A stretch of 7,302 nt of DNA from Cyanobacteria bacterium OH_CDB_58 (lineage in GTDB: Bacteria; Cyanobacteriota; Vampirovibrionia; Gastranaerophilales; Gastranaerophilaceae). Under the pieces are notes generated by a model, which saw only the letters and a program-made list of their open reading frames with translations, was not told the origin of the DNA and did no database searches. The position numbers and the translations under genes are program-made. Of this stretch, positions 1-6,399 are shown piece by piece; within the stretch, counting starts at the first letter, position 1, and each line of letters opens with the position of its first letter. The stretch lies in contig JAEZLC010000118.1 in the NCBI GenBank assembly GCA_023435965.1, positions 1 through 7,302 on the forward strand, in the 5' to 3' direction.

Positions 1-1
1 A

Positions 2-103
2 TTTGTTACAAAAATCAGAAACGAAATGAAATTCAGAGAATTAACTCAGTTAAAAGCTCAAATAATTAAAGATTTGGAGTTTGCAAAAAACTTTAATATG
101 TAA
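2..103 (+). CDS. C-terminal fragment of an unidentified protein (5' end outside the window)
   Basis: This frame is open from the first bases of the window and ends in TAA at 101-103, giving 33 residues. The other two + frames close early. The peptide is charged and looks helical (lysine, arginine and glutamate spaced between leucines and isoleucines, ending KNFNM), as a protein C-terminus often is. I do not recognise the family. It points in the same direction as ribH but lies about 350 bp upstream, so they need not share a transcript. A 34-codon open frame can occur by chance in AT-rich DNA, so the call is tentative. Confidence 0.4.
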   Translation, partial: FVTKIRNEMKFRELTQLKAQIIKDLEFAKNFNM

Positions 104-211
104 TTATCTAAGAATAACGTGAACACAAATTACAAGTACGCAGTAGATTATTGATAAATATATTGTATTAAATGCATATCTGCTCATTAAAACTTTTTTA
201 GCCAGTTTCAT
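104..211 (-). CDS. Putative 35-residue single-span membrane miniprotein
   Basis: The ORF runs from ATG (211-209) to TAA (106-104). The predicted peptide starts MKLAKKVLMSR, continues with a hydrophobic stretch of about 20 residues (roughly 12-32, rich in I, L, V, Y and C) and ends in H-V-I-L-R. That pattern suits one membrane segment with a positive N-terminus. Its main support is a strong purine-rich Shine-Dalgarno, AGGGGGAG at 227-220, placed 8 bases before the ATG. An in-frame TAA lies two codons before the ATG. It abuts, tail to tail, the gene fragment ending at 103. I recognise no family. It could be a small membrane protein, a toxin-like peptide or chance coding, and I see no clear promoter for it. 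Confidence 0.3.
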   Translation of the reverse strand: MKLAKKVLMSRYAFNTIYLSIIYCVLVICVHVILR

Positions 212-219
212 CAATTATA

Positions 220-227
220 CTCCCCCT
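220..227 (-). promoter_or_regulatory. Strong Shine-Dalgarno in front of the 35-codon ORF
   Basis: Read on the - strand this is AGGGGGAG, followed by the 8-base spacer TATAATTG and then ATG. It is one of the few G-rich runs in an otherwise AT-rich intergenic stretch, which makes it stand out. TATAAT inside the spacer could by chance mimic a -10 box. Confidence 0.35.
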
Positions 228-360
228 TCTTGAATAAAGTTAGTTTAGTCTTTGAGTTTAATTTCGAAAATACTCCAGGTAGATGCCAAAATTGATAATG
301 TCTAAATATTTCTTGAGAGACTTGAGTTTTGACGTTTTGTTTTTGTTACGGAATTTTACG

Positions 361-427
361 TTTTAATTACTCGTAATGTAAATATATTCCTATTCATCTT
401 TAATATTTTTCATAACTGATGTAGAAT
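361..427 (+). promoter_or_regulatory. Possible promoter region of ribH
   Basis: Two hexamers match the -10 consensus at five of six positions: TATATT (383-388) and TAGAAT (422-427, preceded by TG). Neither has a good -35 box at the right distance; TTTTAA (361-366) and TTTAAT (399-404) are the best available. A 5-bp dyad, ATTAC-TC-GTAAT (366-377), lies just upstream of the first and could be an operator. The evidence is weak in this AT-rich sequence. Confidence 0.22.
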
Positions 428-455
428 TTACATAAATAATTAAACGGAGAAAATT

Positions 456-920
456 ATGGCTAACGTAATAGAAGGAATGTTAACAGCTCAAGACGAGAAA
501 TATTGTATCGTAATATCTCGCTTCAACGAATTTATCGGTTCTAAGTTATTATCTGGTGCAATTGATGAGCTTGTCAGACATGGAGTTAAAGAAAACAATA
601 TTGACGTTATTTGGGTTCCAGGTGCATTTGAAATACCTTTAGTTGTTCAAAAAGCAGCTAAAAAAGGAAAGTATGACGCGATAATTACTCTAGGGGCTAT
701 AATTAAGGGTTCTACAGCTCATTTTGATTTTGTGGCAGCGGAGCTTTCAAAAGGTATCGCAAGTGTTTCTTTGCAATATTCTATCCCTGTTATGTTTGGT
801 GTATTAACAACTGATAACTTGGAGCAAGCAATAGAGCGAGCAGGTACAAAAGCAGGAAACAAAGGTTCTGAAGCTGCAAGAGGCGCTCTAGAAATGGTGA
901 ACCTTACAAAACAGTTATAA
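456..920 (+). CDS. ribH: 6,7-dimethyl-8-ribityllumazine synthase
   Basis: RibH catalyses the penultimate step of riboflavin synthesis. It condenses 5-amino-6-ribitylaminouracil with 3,4-dihydroxy-2-butanone 4-phosphate to form 6,7-dimethyl-8-ribityllumazine in the cytoplasm. The 154 residues match the usual length for the family. Family signatures are in order: S-R-F-N-E-F-I (21-27) with the aromatic substrate-stacking F23, V-P-G-A-F-E-I-P (54-61), [12 protein letters not shown] (80-91) with the catalytic histidine H89, and the phosphate-binding R128 near the start of the last helix. The family typically assembles as pentamers or 60-mer capsids. The ATG has the Shine-Dalgarno GGAGA (446-450) five bases upstream. 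No other rib gene is in the window, and a strong terminator follows, so it appears to be transcribed alone or as the last gene of an operon. Confidence 0.97.
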   Translation: MANVIEGMLTAQDEKYCIVISRFNEFIGSKLLSGAIDELVRHGVKENNIDVIWVPGAFEIPLVVQKAAKKGKYDAIITLGAIIKGSTAHFDFVAAELSKGIASVSLQYSIPVMFGVLTTDNLEQAIERAGTKAGNKGSEAARGALEMVNLTKQL

Positions 921-951
921 GAGATACAAATAAAAATTAAATAATTTAATG

Positions 952-987
952 CAAAATTACTGGCCTGTGCCGGTAATTTTGTTTTTT
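952..987 (+). terminator. Intrinsic terminator of ribH, overlapping the convergent radical SAM gene
   Basis: A 13-bp stem (952-964 paired with 969-981) contains one G-U pair and closes a CTGT loop (965-968). On the + strand it is followed at once by six T residues (982-987), the classic form of a Rho-independent terminator 31 bp after the ribH stop. Read on the - strand the same hairpin lies within the last codons of P5, whose TAA is at 959-957. The T-run there is interrupted, but a second small AT-only hairpin (937-949) followed by TTTTTATTT may help end the - strand operon. Confidence 0.85.
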
Positions 988-2114
988 ATGGCTTCTGTCC
1001 ATTTTCTCACTTTTATCTGGACCTTAATCCACCTTAATCCTCTATAGATTGCTTTAAAGACATTGAAGACTCTATCTATAAAAAGAACGTGATCAACTTT
1101 GTCTATTCTTTCATATAGTTCGAAATTAGTTCCAAGTTGTTCTGATCTTCTTTTTACGTACCTGATTAATTCTATTATGTGCTTTGGAATGTTGTCTTTA
1201 TGCTCTTTATACCAAGTTTCTTCTATATCCAACACCGTAGTATAGAGGTTTGCTTCTTTATTGGCAGCAAGCCAACTATCAATTTCTTTTTTATTATCGT
1301 TAATTCCCGGCATGATGATAAATTTTGAGCCTACCAGGTGTATTCCGTTTCTTTCTGCGGTGCCCTCAAGCTGGTGAATTATAGGCTTTTGAGCTTGAGA
1401 ATACTTTTTTATGTTTTCTCTGACTTTATCATAGCAAGGTACCTGTTTAATTTTTTCATATGTTTGTGAACAGCCTGCGTCAGTAGAAACAACTACATAA
1501 ATCCTGCCTTCGCTAATCCCTCTCGCTATCATCGGGCTGTATTTTATGCCTGAGGTGTGAATTCTTATTCCGTGCATTTTGTGGTCTAAAAGAAGTTTGA
1601 GTACTTCTTCAAACTCATCTAGTACAGTAGGTTCACCTCCGCCAAAGTGAATGCTTCCACCTGGTCTTAATATGTTGTTTTCTAACATGTGTTTTATCTG
1701 AGGAAGGATAGAATAAGGTTTGTGGTACTGAAATTCTTCAGGATGTTGTGTTGCGTAGCAGTAGATACATTTGCTGTTGCAGTGGGTCCAGTGGCTTATA
1801 TAAAGGTTTTGAATAAAGTTTTCCTGAGTATTCCATTCTCTTTCTTCTAAGAATGGGCAATCTACACAATTAACATTAATCTTTCCTTTTTTATGAAAAT
1901 CTCTAAATTTGTTTTTAAGCCAAAATACTCTACTCCAGTCTATAGTATGACCGTTATAGTTGTTTCTGAGCATCACATGTCCACCGCCTACGTGGCCGCA
2001 GTAGCAGCACATGGTCATTTTATGTTTAAAAAACACCAGCCCTGTTTCAATCCAAGGACAACTGTAAAAGTGATTTTTTTTAGTACTTACATATTTTTCA
2101 TTATAGATAAACAT
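957..2114 (-). CDS. P5: radical SAM protein with N-terminal twitch-like domain and cationic C-terminal tail
   Basis: This is the fifth and last gene of the tandem operon; its substrate is unknown. From the ATG at 2114 it has 385 residues. The N-terminal cysteine module uses C19, C36 (in a CC pair), C83 and C86. The radical SAM motif is C112-x3-C116-x2-C119, ending YCYA, and the GGE motif is GGGEPT (158-163). VSTDAG (209-214) and P-G-I-N-D-N follow. Two features are its own: an insertion of about 16 residues before the strand S-K-F-I-I-M-P-G, and about 47 residues beyond the last shared motif, rich in R, K, W, I and F, which could bind a membrane or nucleic acid. I chose ATG 2114 because AAGG lies five bases upstream. 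A TTG at 2174 would add 20 residues but has no clear Shine-Dalgarno. The stop codon sits inside the ribH terminator stem. Confidence 0.88.
   Translation of the reverse strand: MFIYNEKYVSTKKNHFYSCPWIETGLVFFKHKMTMCCYCGHVGGGHVMLRNNYNGHTIDWSRVFWLKNKFRDFHKKGKINVNCVDCPFLEEREWNTQENFIQNLYISHWTHCNSKCIYCYATQHPEEFQYHKPYSILPQIKHMLENNILRPGGSIHFGGGEPTVLDEFEEVLKLLLDHKMHGIRIHTSGIKYSPMIARGISEGRIYVVVSTDAGCSQTYEKIKQVPCYDKVRENIKKYSQAQKPIIHQLEGTAERNGIHLVGSKFIIMPGINDNKKEIDSWLAANKEANLYTTVLDIEETWYKEHKDNIPKHIIELIRYVKRRSEQLGTNFELYERIDKVDHVLFIDRVFNVFKAIYRGLRWIKVQIKVRKWTEAIKNKITGTGQ
1021..1040. repeat. Perfect 10-bp tandem duplication in the tail of P5
   Basis: ACCTTAATCC occurs twice in direct succession within P5. 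It encodes part of the basic C-terminal tail (around G-L-R-W-I-K-V). Ten bases is not a multiple of three, so the copies are read in different frames. If one copy was a recent gain, the tail after it would be in a shifted frame. That might help explain why the P5 C-terminus is unlike those of its paralogs. Confidence 0.6.
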
Positions 2115-2177
2115 TTTGACCTTTTTTGTTCTCTTAGTTAAGTTTAGCGTATCATTTTGACTGTTTTGAGTCAATTT

Positions 2178-3173
2178 TTACAACCATTTGTGTTGTTTGT
2201 TTTTTTTGTAGACCATACTTGCTCTATCGAAGAAAGTTAAGTCCAAATTCATTTTTTTAGCTTGCTTTTTAGAAAATTTAAGCAAATTTATAATATGCTC
2301 TGGCATGTTTTCGTGGTTTTGTTTGAACCAGGCGATTTCTATGTCCATACTGATTGTTGGAATATCTAATTGTTTGTTTAATGATAACCAGCTGTTTATT
2401 TCGTCCTCATTGTCGTTAATTCCGGGTATAAGTATGTATTTAGTGCTTACCTGACGTTTTAGTACTTTGTTTGAAGAATATTTATTAAGATTTTCTATAA
2501 CGGTTTCAAACTTATCGACCTGCTTTATTTTGTTATGGGTTTCTTTTGTTCCGGAATCCAAAGACACAAGAACTGAGACAGAGCCCAAAGAGATGCCTTT
2601 TTCTATTGCCTCGCTGTATTTTATTCCAGATGTACTTACGCAAATGTCTTTTATTCCGTAATCGATGAGGGTATGCATCAGTTCTTCGAATTCAGGATAA
2701 ATAGTTGATTCACCGCCAGCGATACTTATGTAAGAATCTTTTTTTAATACACCTTTTTCAATCATATCTTTAATTGCAGGTACGATGTTGTAGTGTCTGT
2801 TGACGCTGAGCAGTTCTTCATCCTTGATTGCCGGGCAGTATATGCATTCACAATTGCAATGCACCCAGTGAGTTAAGAGGAGCCTGTTTATGTAATTTTC
2901 TTGATCCCAATTGCCTTCTTCCAGAAGAATACATCCTTTACAATTTTTGAATGTATTACCACTTTTTTGAACTTCTCTTTGGATATTTTTTTCTTTGAAA
3001 ATTTCTTCCCAATCCAGAGGTTCTCCCAAGTAATTGTCTTTTAGTTGATATCTTCCTTCACCCTCATGGCTTTGGGCACAGCAAACTCTCAATATGTTCG
3101 CGTGATCGAAAATAATTCCGTGTTCCAGCCATTTGCAGCTTATACGTTTTTTGTTAAAGTTAAAAAATTTCAT
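2178..3173 (-). CDS. P4: radical SAM protein with N-terminal twitch-like domain
   Basis: This is the fourth gene of the operon, with 331 residues from the ATG at 3173. The auxiliary-cluster cysteines are C13, C31 (CC pair), C78 and C81. The radical SAM motif is C106-x3-C110-x2-C113, ending YCPA, and the GGE motif has the variant form AGGEST (152-157). VSLDSG (203-208) and I-P-G-I-N-D-N (249-255) follow, then a shared W-F-K-Q-N segment. The ATG overlaps the TAA of P3 by one base (TAATG), which implies translational coupling. The resulting N-terminus fits the paralogs. A longer reading from a TTG at 3227 would overlap P3 by 55 bp and lacks a Shine-Dalgarno, so I reject it. It is closest to P3 in its core motifs. 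The substrate is unknown. Confidence 0.9.
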   Translation of the reverse strand: MKFFNFNKKRISCKWLEHGIIFDHANILRVCCAQSHEGEGRYQLKDNYLGEPLDWEEIFKEKNIQREVQKSGNTFKNCKGCILLEEGNWDQENYINRLLLTHWVHCNCECIYCPAIKDEELLSVNRHYNIVPAIKDMIEKGVLKKDSYISIAGGESTIYPEFEELMHTLIDYGIKDICVSTSGIKYSEAIEKGISLGSVSVLVSLDSGTKETHNKIKQVDKFETVIENLNKYSSNKVLKRQVSTKYILIPGINDNEDEINSWLSLNKQLDIPTISMDIEIAWFKQNHENMPEHIINLLKFSKKQAKKMNLDLTFFDRASMVYKKNKQHKWL

Positions 3174-4252
3174 TAATATTGTGATTCTTTTTCTAAAATC
3201 CATTGTGCTTGGGGGTATATTCTGCAATCCATTTCGTTGGTTTTCGCTTTATGCAGCATGTATTCCAAGAGTTTTTTCAGCTCTTCCGTATCGTTATCCT
3301 GATTTTCTTGATACCAGTCGATTTCAACATTTATTGCAATCGAATCTATTTTTCTCTCCAGATTATTTTTTATAAATAGATCGAATTCTTCTTTTGTATC
3401 ATTTATTCCTGGAACTACAATGTATTTTGTTCTGACAAGGTTTTTTTTGTCGCTATATTCTTTAGCTTCGGAGTATTTCTTTAGACTTTCCCACACAGAA
3501 TCATAGCTATTTACTCTTTTTAATCTTTCGTGAACATCTTTGCTTCCTGCATCAATAGATACAACTATTTTTAACTGACCGTTTTTTATACCAGTTGCTA
3601 TTGCCTCACTGAACTTTATTGCCGAGGTATTGATCACAATGTTTTCGAAGTCGTTTTCGACAAAAAGGTTCATAAGTTCTTCGAATTCTGGATGTATGGT
3701 AGATTCTCCCCCCGCAAATTCGATTAGGGCATCTTTTTTGATTATATTTCTTTTTATTGCATCTTTCATTGATGGGAGAATGTTGTAATATTTCGTGTCT
3801 TCCATCAGTTTTTTGTTGTTTATTACAGGACAGTACGAACAGTTAGAGTTGCACTCTGCCCAGTGAGTGAGAAGAACTTCGGTGATGTAGTCTTCGCTGT
3901 TCCAGTCTCTAACTTGTAGGAACTTGCACCCCTCGCAAGCTGGTACGGTATTTCCTTGTTTTTGCAGTTCTCTGTGAGCCCTTTTTTTTGCAAAAATTTC
4001 GTCCCAGTTTAATAATTCTCCGTAATAGTTTTCTTGAAGCAACGGTCTGCCTCCACCAACGTTGTTTATGGTGCTGCAAACCCTAACCTGGTTATAATGG
4101 TCGAACATAATTGCGTGTTCAATTAATGGACAACTAACATATCTTTGTGTCTTTGGAGTTTCTTCTTCTTGCTCAACACAATCGCAAATTTGTGGTACGA
4201 CTTCTTTTTTCTTAAAAAATATATTGAGTAAATTATCCAGTGAGAACTTCAT
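3173..4252 (-). CDS. P3: radical SAM protein with N-terminal extension and twitch-like domain
   Basis: This is the third gene of the operon (359 residues). About 35 residues precede the shared domain: a hydrophobic and basic start (MKFSLDNLLNIFFKKK), a C-D-C pair (C23, C25) and an acidic stretch (E-Q-E-E-E-T). The cysteine module uses C41, C59, C106 and C109. The second cysteine of the usual CC pair is serine here (S60), which shows that the first one is the likely iron-sulfur ligand. The radical SAM motif is C134-x3-C138-x2-C141, ending YCPV; the GGE motif is AGGEST (180-185); VSIDAG and V-P-G-I-N-D follow. The start is an ATG 23 bp after the P2 stop with only a weak purine-rich Shine-Dalgarno. 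The stop overlaps the P4 start. Its extension may target or bind a partner, which is inference. Confidence 0.9.
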   Translation of the reverse strand: MKFSLDNLLNIFFKKKEVVPQICDCVEQEEETPKTQRYVSCPLIEHAIMFDHYNQVRVCSTINNVGGGRPLLQENYYGELLNWDEIFAKKRAHRELQKQGNTVPACEGCKFLQVRDWNSEDYITEVLLTHWAECNSNCSYCPVINNKKLMEDTKYYNILPSMKDAIKRNIIKKDALIEFAGGESTIHPEFEELMNLFVENDFENIVINTSAIKFSEAIATGIKNGQLKIVVSIDAGSKDVHERLKRVNSYDSVWESLKKYSEAKEYSDKKNLVRTKYIVVPGINDTKEEFDLFIKNNLERKIDSIAINVEIDWYQENQDNDTEELKKLLEYMLHKAKTNEMDCRIYPQAQWILEKESQY

Positions 4253-4275
4253 TTATGGGTATTTCTTTCTTTTGT

Positions 4276-5271
4276 TTACGAATGGGCTTGATTTTGAATA
4301 AGCTGTTTTTCTTCAACTTTATCCTTTAGTTGTTGCATTTGTGGGAAAAGTTTAAAGCTGATGTTGAGTTGTTGGGCTTTTTCCATTGCATAGTTCATAA
4401 GCTTGTAGAGGTATAGAGGAATGTTGTTGTAATTTTCGTTTAACCAGTTATGATCTATGTTTAAGATTGCTGTTTTTAAACCTAATTGAGAACATTTATT
4501 GAGCCACATATCGATTTCTTTTTCAGAGTCATTGATTCCAGGAACTATGATATATTTTGTTTCGACTTGTATTCTATTCTTTTTCTGAGCTTTTGCGTAT
4601 TTTTCAACGTTTGTCCAGACAGTTTCGTATGATTTGACTCTTTTGATTTTTTGGTGAACTTCTTCCGTTCCCGCATCGATAGATACTACAATTTTTATAA
4701 AGCCTTTGTTAATTCCTTTTTCTATGGCTTTACTGTATTTAATCCCGCTCGTGTGGATGATGATGTCTTCAAATTTCTTGTTTATAAACAGGTTTAAGAG
4801 TTTTTCAAAGTCTTCATATATTGTAGGTTCTCCGCCGGCAAAATCAATGTGTGCTGATTTTATTAGGACTTTATGTTTAATCATGCTGTCGATCACTTTT
4901 GTGACATTGTATTTTTTTGTATTGTTTATAATGTTCTGATCTTCTATGGACCAGCAGTAGACGCATTTTGAGTTGCATTCAAGCCAGGGAGTGATGATAA
5001 TCTGGTCGAGGTAGTCTTTATCATCCCAATCTTTTTCCTCAAGCATAATACAATCTTTGCATTCAGGAAGGCAACTTCCGTTTTTAAAGAGATCCCTGTG
5101 TTGTTTTTTTATTCTGAAGAAATCTTTCCAGTCAGTAGTGCCCAAATAATTTTCCCAGATTATGGGTCTGCCGTTATGGTTTGGGTTGTGCAAACAACAA
5201 TGTCTTACGATATTTGAGTGGTCGAGTATGACACCGTGTTCTATCCATTCACAACTTTTGTAAACAGCCAT
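4276..5271 (-). CDS. P2: radical SAM protein with N-terminal twitch-like domain
   Basis: This is the second gene of the operon (331 residues). The auxiliary cysteines are C7, C25 (CC pair), C71 and C74. The glycine cluster found after the CC pair in several paralogs is reduced here to N-H-N-G. The radical SAM motif is C99-x3-C103-x2-C106, and the residue after it is tryptophan (YCWS) where others have tyrosine or proline. The GGE motif is AGGEPT (145-150), a mixture of the two types seen in the array. VSIDAG (196-201) and V-P-G-I-N-D (243-248) follow. The position of histidine in the H-W-x-x-C-N lead-in is proline (P-W-L-E-C-N). The ATG has a strong AGGAG (5281-5277) that overlaps the stop codon of P1, leaving an 8-bp gap and making coupled translation likely. 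The substrate is unknown. Confidence 0.92.
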   Translation of the reverse strand: MAVYKSCEWIEHGVILDHSNIVRHCCLHNPNHNGRPIIWENYLGTTDWKDFFRIKKQHRDLFKNGSCLPECKDCIMLEEKDWDDKDYLDQIIITPWLECNSKCVYCWSIEDQNIINNTKKYNVTKVIDSMIKHKVLIKSAHIDFAGGEPTIYEDFEKLLNLFINKKFEDIIIHTSGIKYSKAIEKGINKGFIKIVVSIDAGTEEVHQKIKRVKSYETVWTNVEKYAKAQKKNRIQVETKYIIVPGINDSEKEIDMWLNKCSQLGLKTAILNIDHNWLNENYNNIPLYLYKLMNYAMEKAQQLNISFKLFPQMQQLKDKVEEKQLIQNQAHS

Positions 5272-5279
5272 ATTTTCTC

Positions 5280-6248
5280 CTAGTTTGCTTGAGCTCTATC
5301 GATTCTATCTTTTCTTAGATTTGATGCTCTTTCGTACAATTCACAAGATTCGATATTGTAATCAGAGTGATTATCCCAGATAAAATCGCATAGGTCGTAT
5401 ATGTGTTGAGGGATGTTGTCTCTGTTTTCTTTGAACCAGTTGTCTTCTATATCAAATGCAATGTGTTTAATCCCCGAAACATAAGTTTTTATAAGCCAAT
5501 TTTTGATGCCCTCGATATTGTCGTTAACGCCCGGCATAATTACATATTTAGTTCTTATTAATCCATTTGTCTGAGCATATCTTTTCAGATTTTCCCATAC
5601 TTTTTCGTAACATTGTACTTGTTTAACTTTTTTATAAGTCTCAGGATCGCCTGAGTCAAGTGAGGTTATAAGCGTGATTTTGCCTGATTCAAGACCTTTT
5701 TCTATTGCAGGACTGTACTTTATTCCGGAAGAATGTATCCTTATGTTTTTCATTCCAAAATCCAGAAGCAGATGAACAAGTTCTTCGAATTCTTCCAAGA
5801 TTGTCGGTTCTCCTCCTCCGAATGTTATTATCCCGCCTGGGTTTAGTGCTTTTTTCTCAATCATATCTTTTATGACTGGGAGAATGTTATATGATTGTCT
5901 TGTGTTAAAAAACTCTTTGTCTGCTTCTGTGTAGCAGTATGTGCACTTGCAGTTGCAGTGGGTCCAGTGCCCGATTAATACTTCATCAAAGTAGTCGTTC
6001 TGATTCCACTTTTGTTTGTTCAGGTAGTAACAGCCTTCGCACTTAGGGTGTATATTACCGGCTTTATGGTTTTCTCTCATTTCTCTTCTAAGTTTGAAAA
6101 GCTCTTGCCAGTTGATAGGTTCACCCTTGTAGTCTTCAATTTGCGATATATTCCCTCCACCCTTGTGGCTACTTATACAACAAATTTGAACACTGTTGGA
6201 AAAAAAGCTTATGCCGTGTTCTATGTGTTTGCAGCTGACGTATTTCAA
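5280..6248 (-). CDS. P1: radical SAM protein with N-terminal twitch-like domain, first gene of the operon
   Basis: P1 has 322 residues and starts at TTG (6248-6246). GGAG (6258-6255) lies six bases upstream, an in-frame TAG lies 21 bases upstream, and the next internal ATG would remove the conserved cysteines. The auxiliary cysteines are C6, C23 (CC pair), C70 and C73; the radical SAM motif is C98-x3-C102-x2-C105 (YCYT). GGGEPT is at 144-149, S-L-D-S-G at 196-200 and M-P-G-V-N-D-N at 238-244. The CxxxCxxC motif binds the [4Fe-4S] cluster that cleaves S-adenosylmethionine; the N-terminal set probably binds a second cluster. P1 aligns without gaps to the divergent P6 for about 230 residues. It shares an 18-bp identical stretch with P5 over the codons for H-W-T-H-C-N. 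A good promoter lies just upstream. The reaction is unknown. Confidence 0.93.
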   Translation of the reverse strand: MKYVSCKHIEHGISFFSNSVQICCISSHKGGGNISQIEDYKGEPINWQELFKLRREMRENHKAGNIHPKCEGCYYLNKQKWNQNDYFDEVLIGHWTHCNCKCTYCYTEADKEFFNTRQSYNILPVIKDMIEKKALNPGGIITFGGGEPTILEEFEELVHLLLDFGMKNIRIHSSGIKYSPAIEKGLESGKITLITSLDSGDPETYKKVKQVQCYEKVWENLKRYAQTNGLIRTKYVIMPGVNDNIEGIKNWLIKTYVSGIKHIAFDIEDNWFKENRDNIPQHIYDLCDFIWDNHSDYNIESCELYERASNLRKDRIDRAQAN

Positions 6249-6254
6249 CTTTGG

Positions 6255-6258
6255 CTCC
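6255..6258 (-). promoter_or_regulatory. Shine-Dalgarno that fixes the TTG start of P1
   Basis: GGAG on the - strand, six bases before TTG. Together with the in-frame stop 21 bases upstream of the TTG, it makes this non-ATG codon the only start that keeps the shared K-Y-x-S-C N-terminus. Confidence 0.7.
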
Positions 6259-6281
6259 GTTTCCCTCTACTCTCTAAAAGT

Positions 6282-6310
6282 ATTATATCCCTAATTAATT
6301 TTTCGAACAA
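6282..6310 (-). promoter_or_regulatory. Promoter of the five-gene radical SAM operon
   Basis: On the - strand TTGTTC (6310-6305) and a perfect TATAAT (6287-6282) are separated by 17 bases, the optimal sigma-70 spacing. Transcription would begin near 6275 and leave a leader of about 27 nt before the P1 start. The short leader leaves little room for a riboswitch or attenuator. Confidence 0.65.
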
Positions 6311-6343
6311 GGTTTTTATAATCATTGGAAAGTCTTGAATTTC

Positions 6344-6372
6344 TTGACTATTAAAACGTTAGATGATAACTT
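6344..6372 (+). promoter_or_regulatory. Probable promoter of the divergent radical SAM gene P6
   Basis: TTGACT (6344-6349) matches the -35 consensus at five of six positions. It is followed after 17 bases by TAACTT (6367-6372), a weak -10 preceded by TGA, that is, an extended TGn element. Transcription would start near 6379, about 20 nt before the GTG. A second candidate -10, TATAAT (6317-6322), has no good -35. Confidence 0.4.
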
Positions 6373-6383
6373 ATTAGTAAGTT
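6368..6383. promoter_or_regulatory. Inverted repeat over the P6 -10 and start region, possible operator
   Basis: AACTTA-TTAG-TAAGTT has perfect 6-bp arms with a 4-base centre. It overlaps the proposed -10 box and transcription start of P6, where a repressor could act. Short AT-rich dyads also arise by chance, so this is tentative. Confidence 0.3.
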
Positions 6384-6399
6384 TAGCGGGATAAATTAA

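Larger units (their letters stand above)
212..455. other. Intergenic leader upstream of ribH
   Basis: This AT-rich stretch has no ORF with convincing support. I looked for the conserved blocks of an FMN riboswitch, which often precedes riboflavin genes, and did not see them. It holds the Shine-Dalgarno of the 35-codon - strand ORF, a short dyad (ATTAC-TC-GTAAT, 366-377), possible -10 boxes for ribH and the ribH Shine-Dalgarno GGAGA (446-450). Confidence 0.5.

Noticed and set aside
283..366. 27-codon + strand ORF upstream of ribH
   Set aside because: The spacing of its weak AGG to the ATG is too short, and the peptide has no distinctive features; chance is the simpler explanation.
212..455. 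FMN riboswitch upstream of ribH
   Set aside because: The conserved blocks of the RFN element are not present in this leader.
1893..2141. 82-codon + strand ORF antisense to P5
   Set aside because: It lies entirely over the well-supported conserved N-terminal region of P5 in the opposite strand, has no Shine-Dalgarno I can support, and shows no recognisable motif.
2172..2174. TTG start for P5, adding 20 residues
   Set aside because: No clear Shine-Dalgarno, while the internal ATG at 2114 has AAGG five bases upstream. The TTG remains possible because it lies just 3 bp after the P4 stop.
3225..3227. TTG start for P4, giving a 349-residue protein
   Set aside because: It would overlap P3 by 55 bp without a Shine-Dalgarno, and the TAATG junction gives a start that matches the paralogs.
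2467..3375. Two short + strand ORFs (2467-2661 and 3133-3375) antisense to P3 and P4
   Set aside because: Both are shadows of strongly conserved coding sequence on the - strand.
4706..4939. 77-codon + strand ORF antisense to P2
   Set aside because: It overlies the conserved radical SAM core of P2 and has no independent support.
6012..6338. 108-codon + strand ORF antisense to P1 and running into the intergenic gap
   Set aside because: It covers the conserved cysteine module of P1 on the other strand and crosses the P1 promoter; its hydrophobic composition is what an antisense reading of this gene gives.
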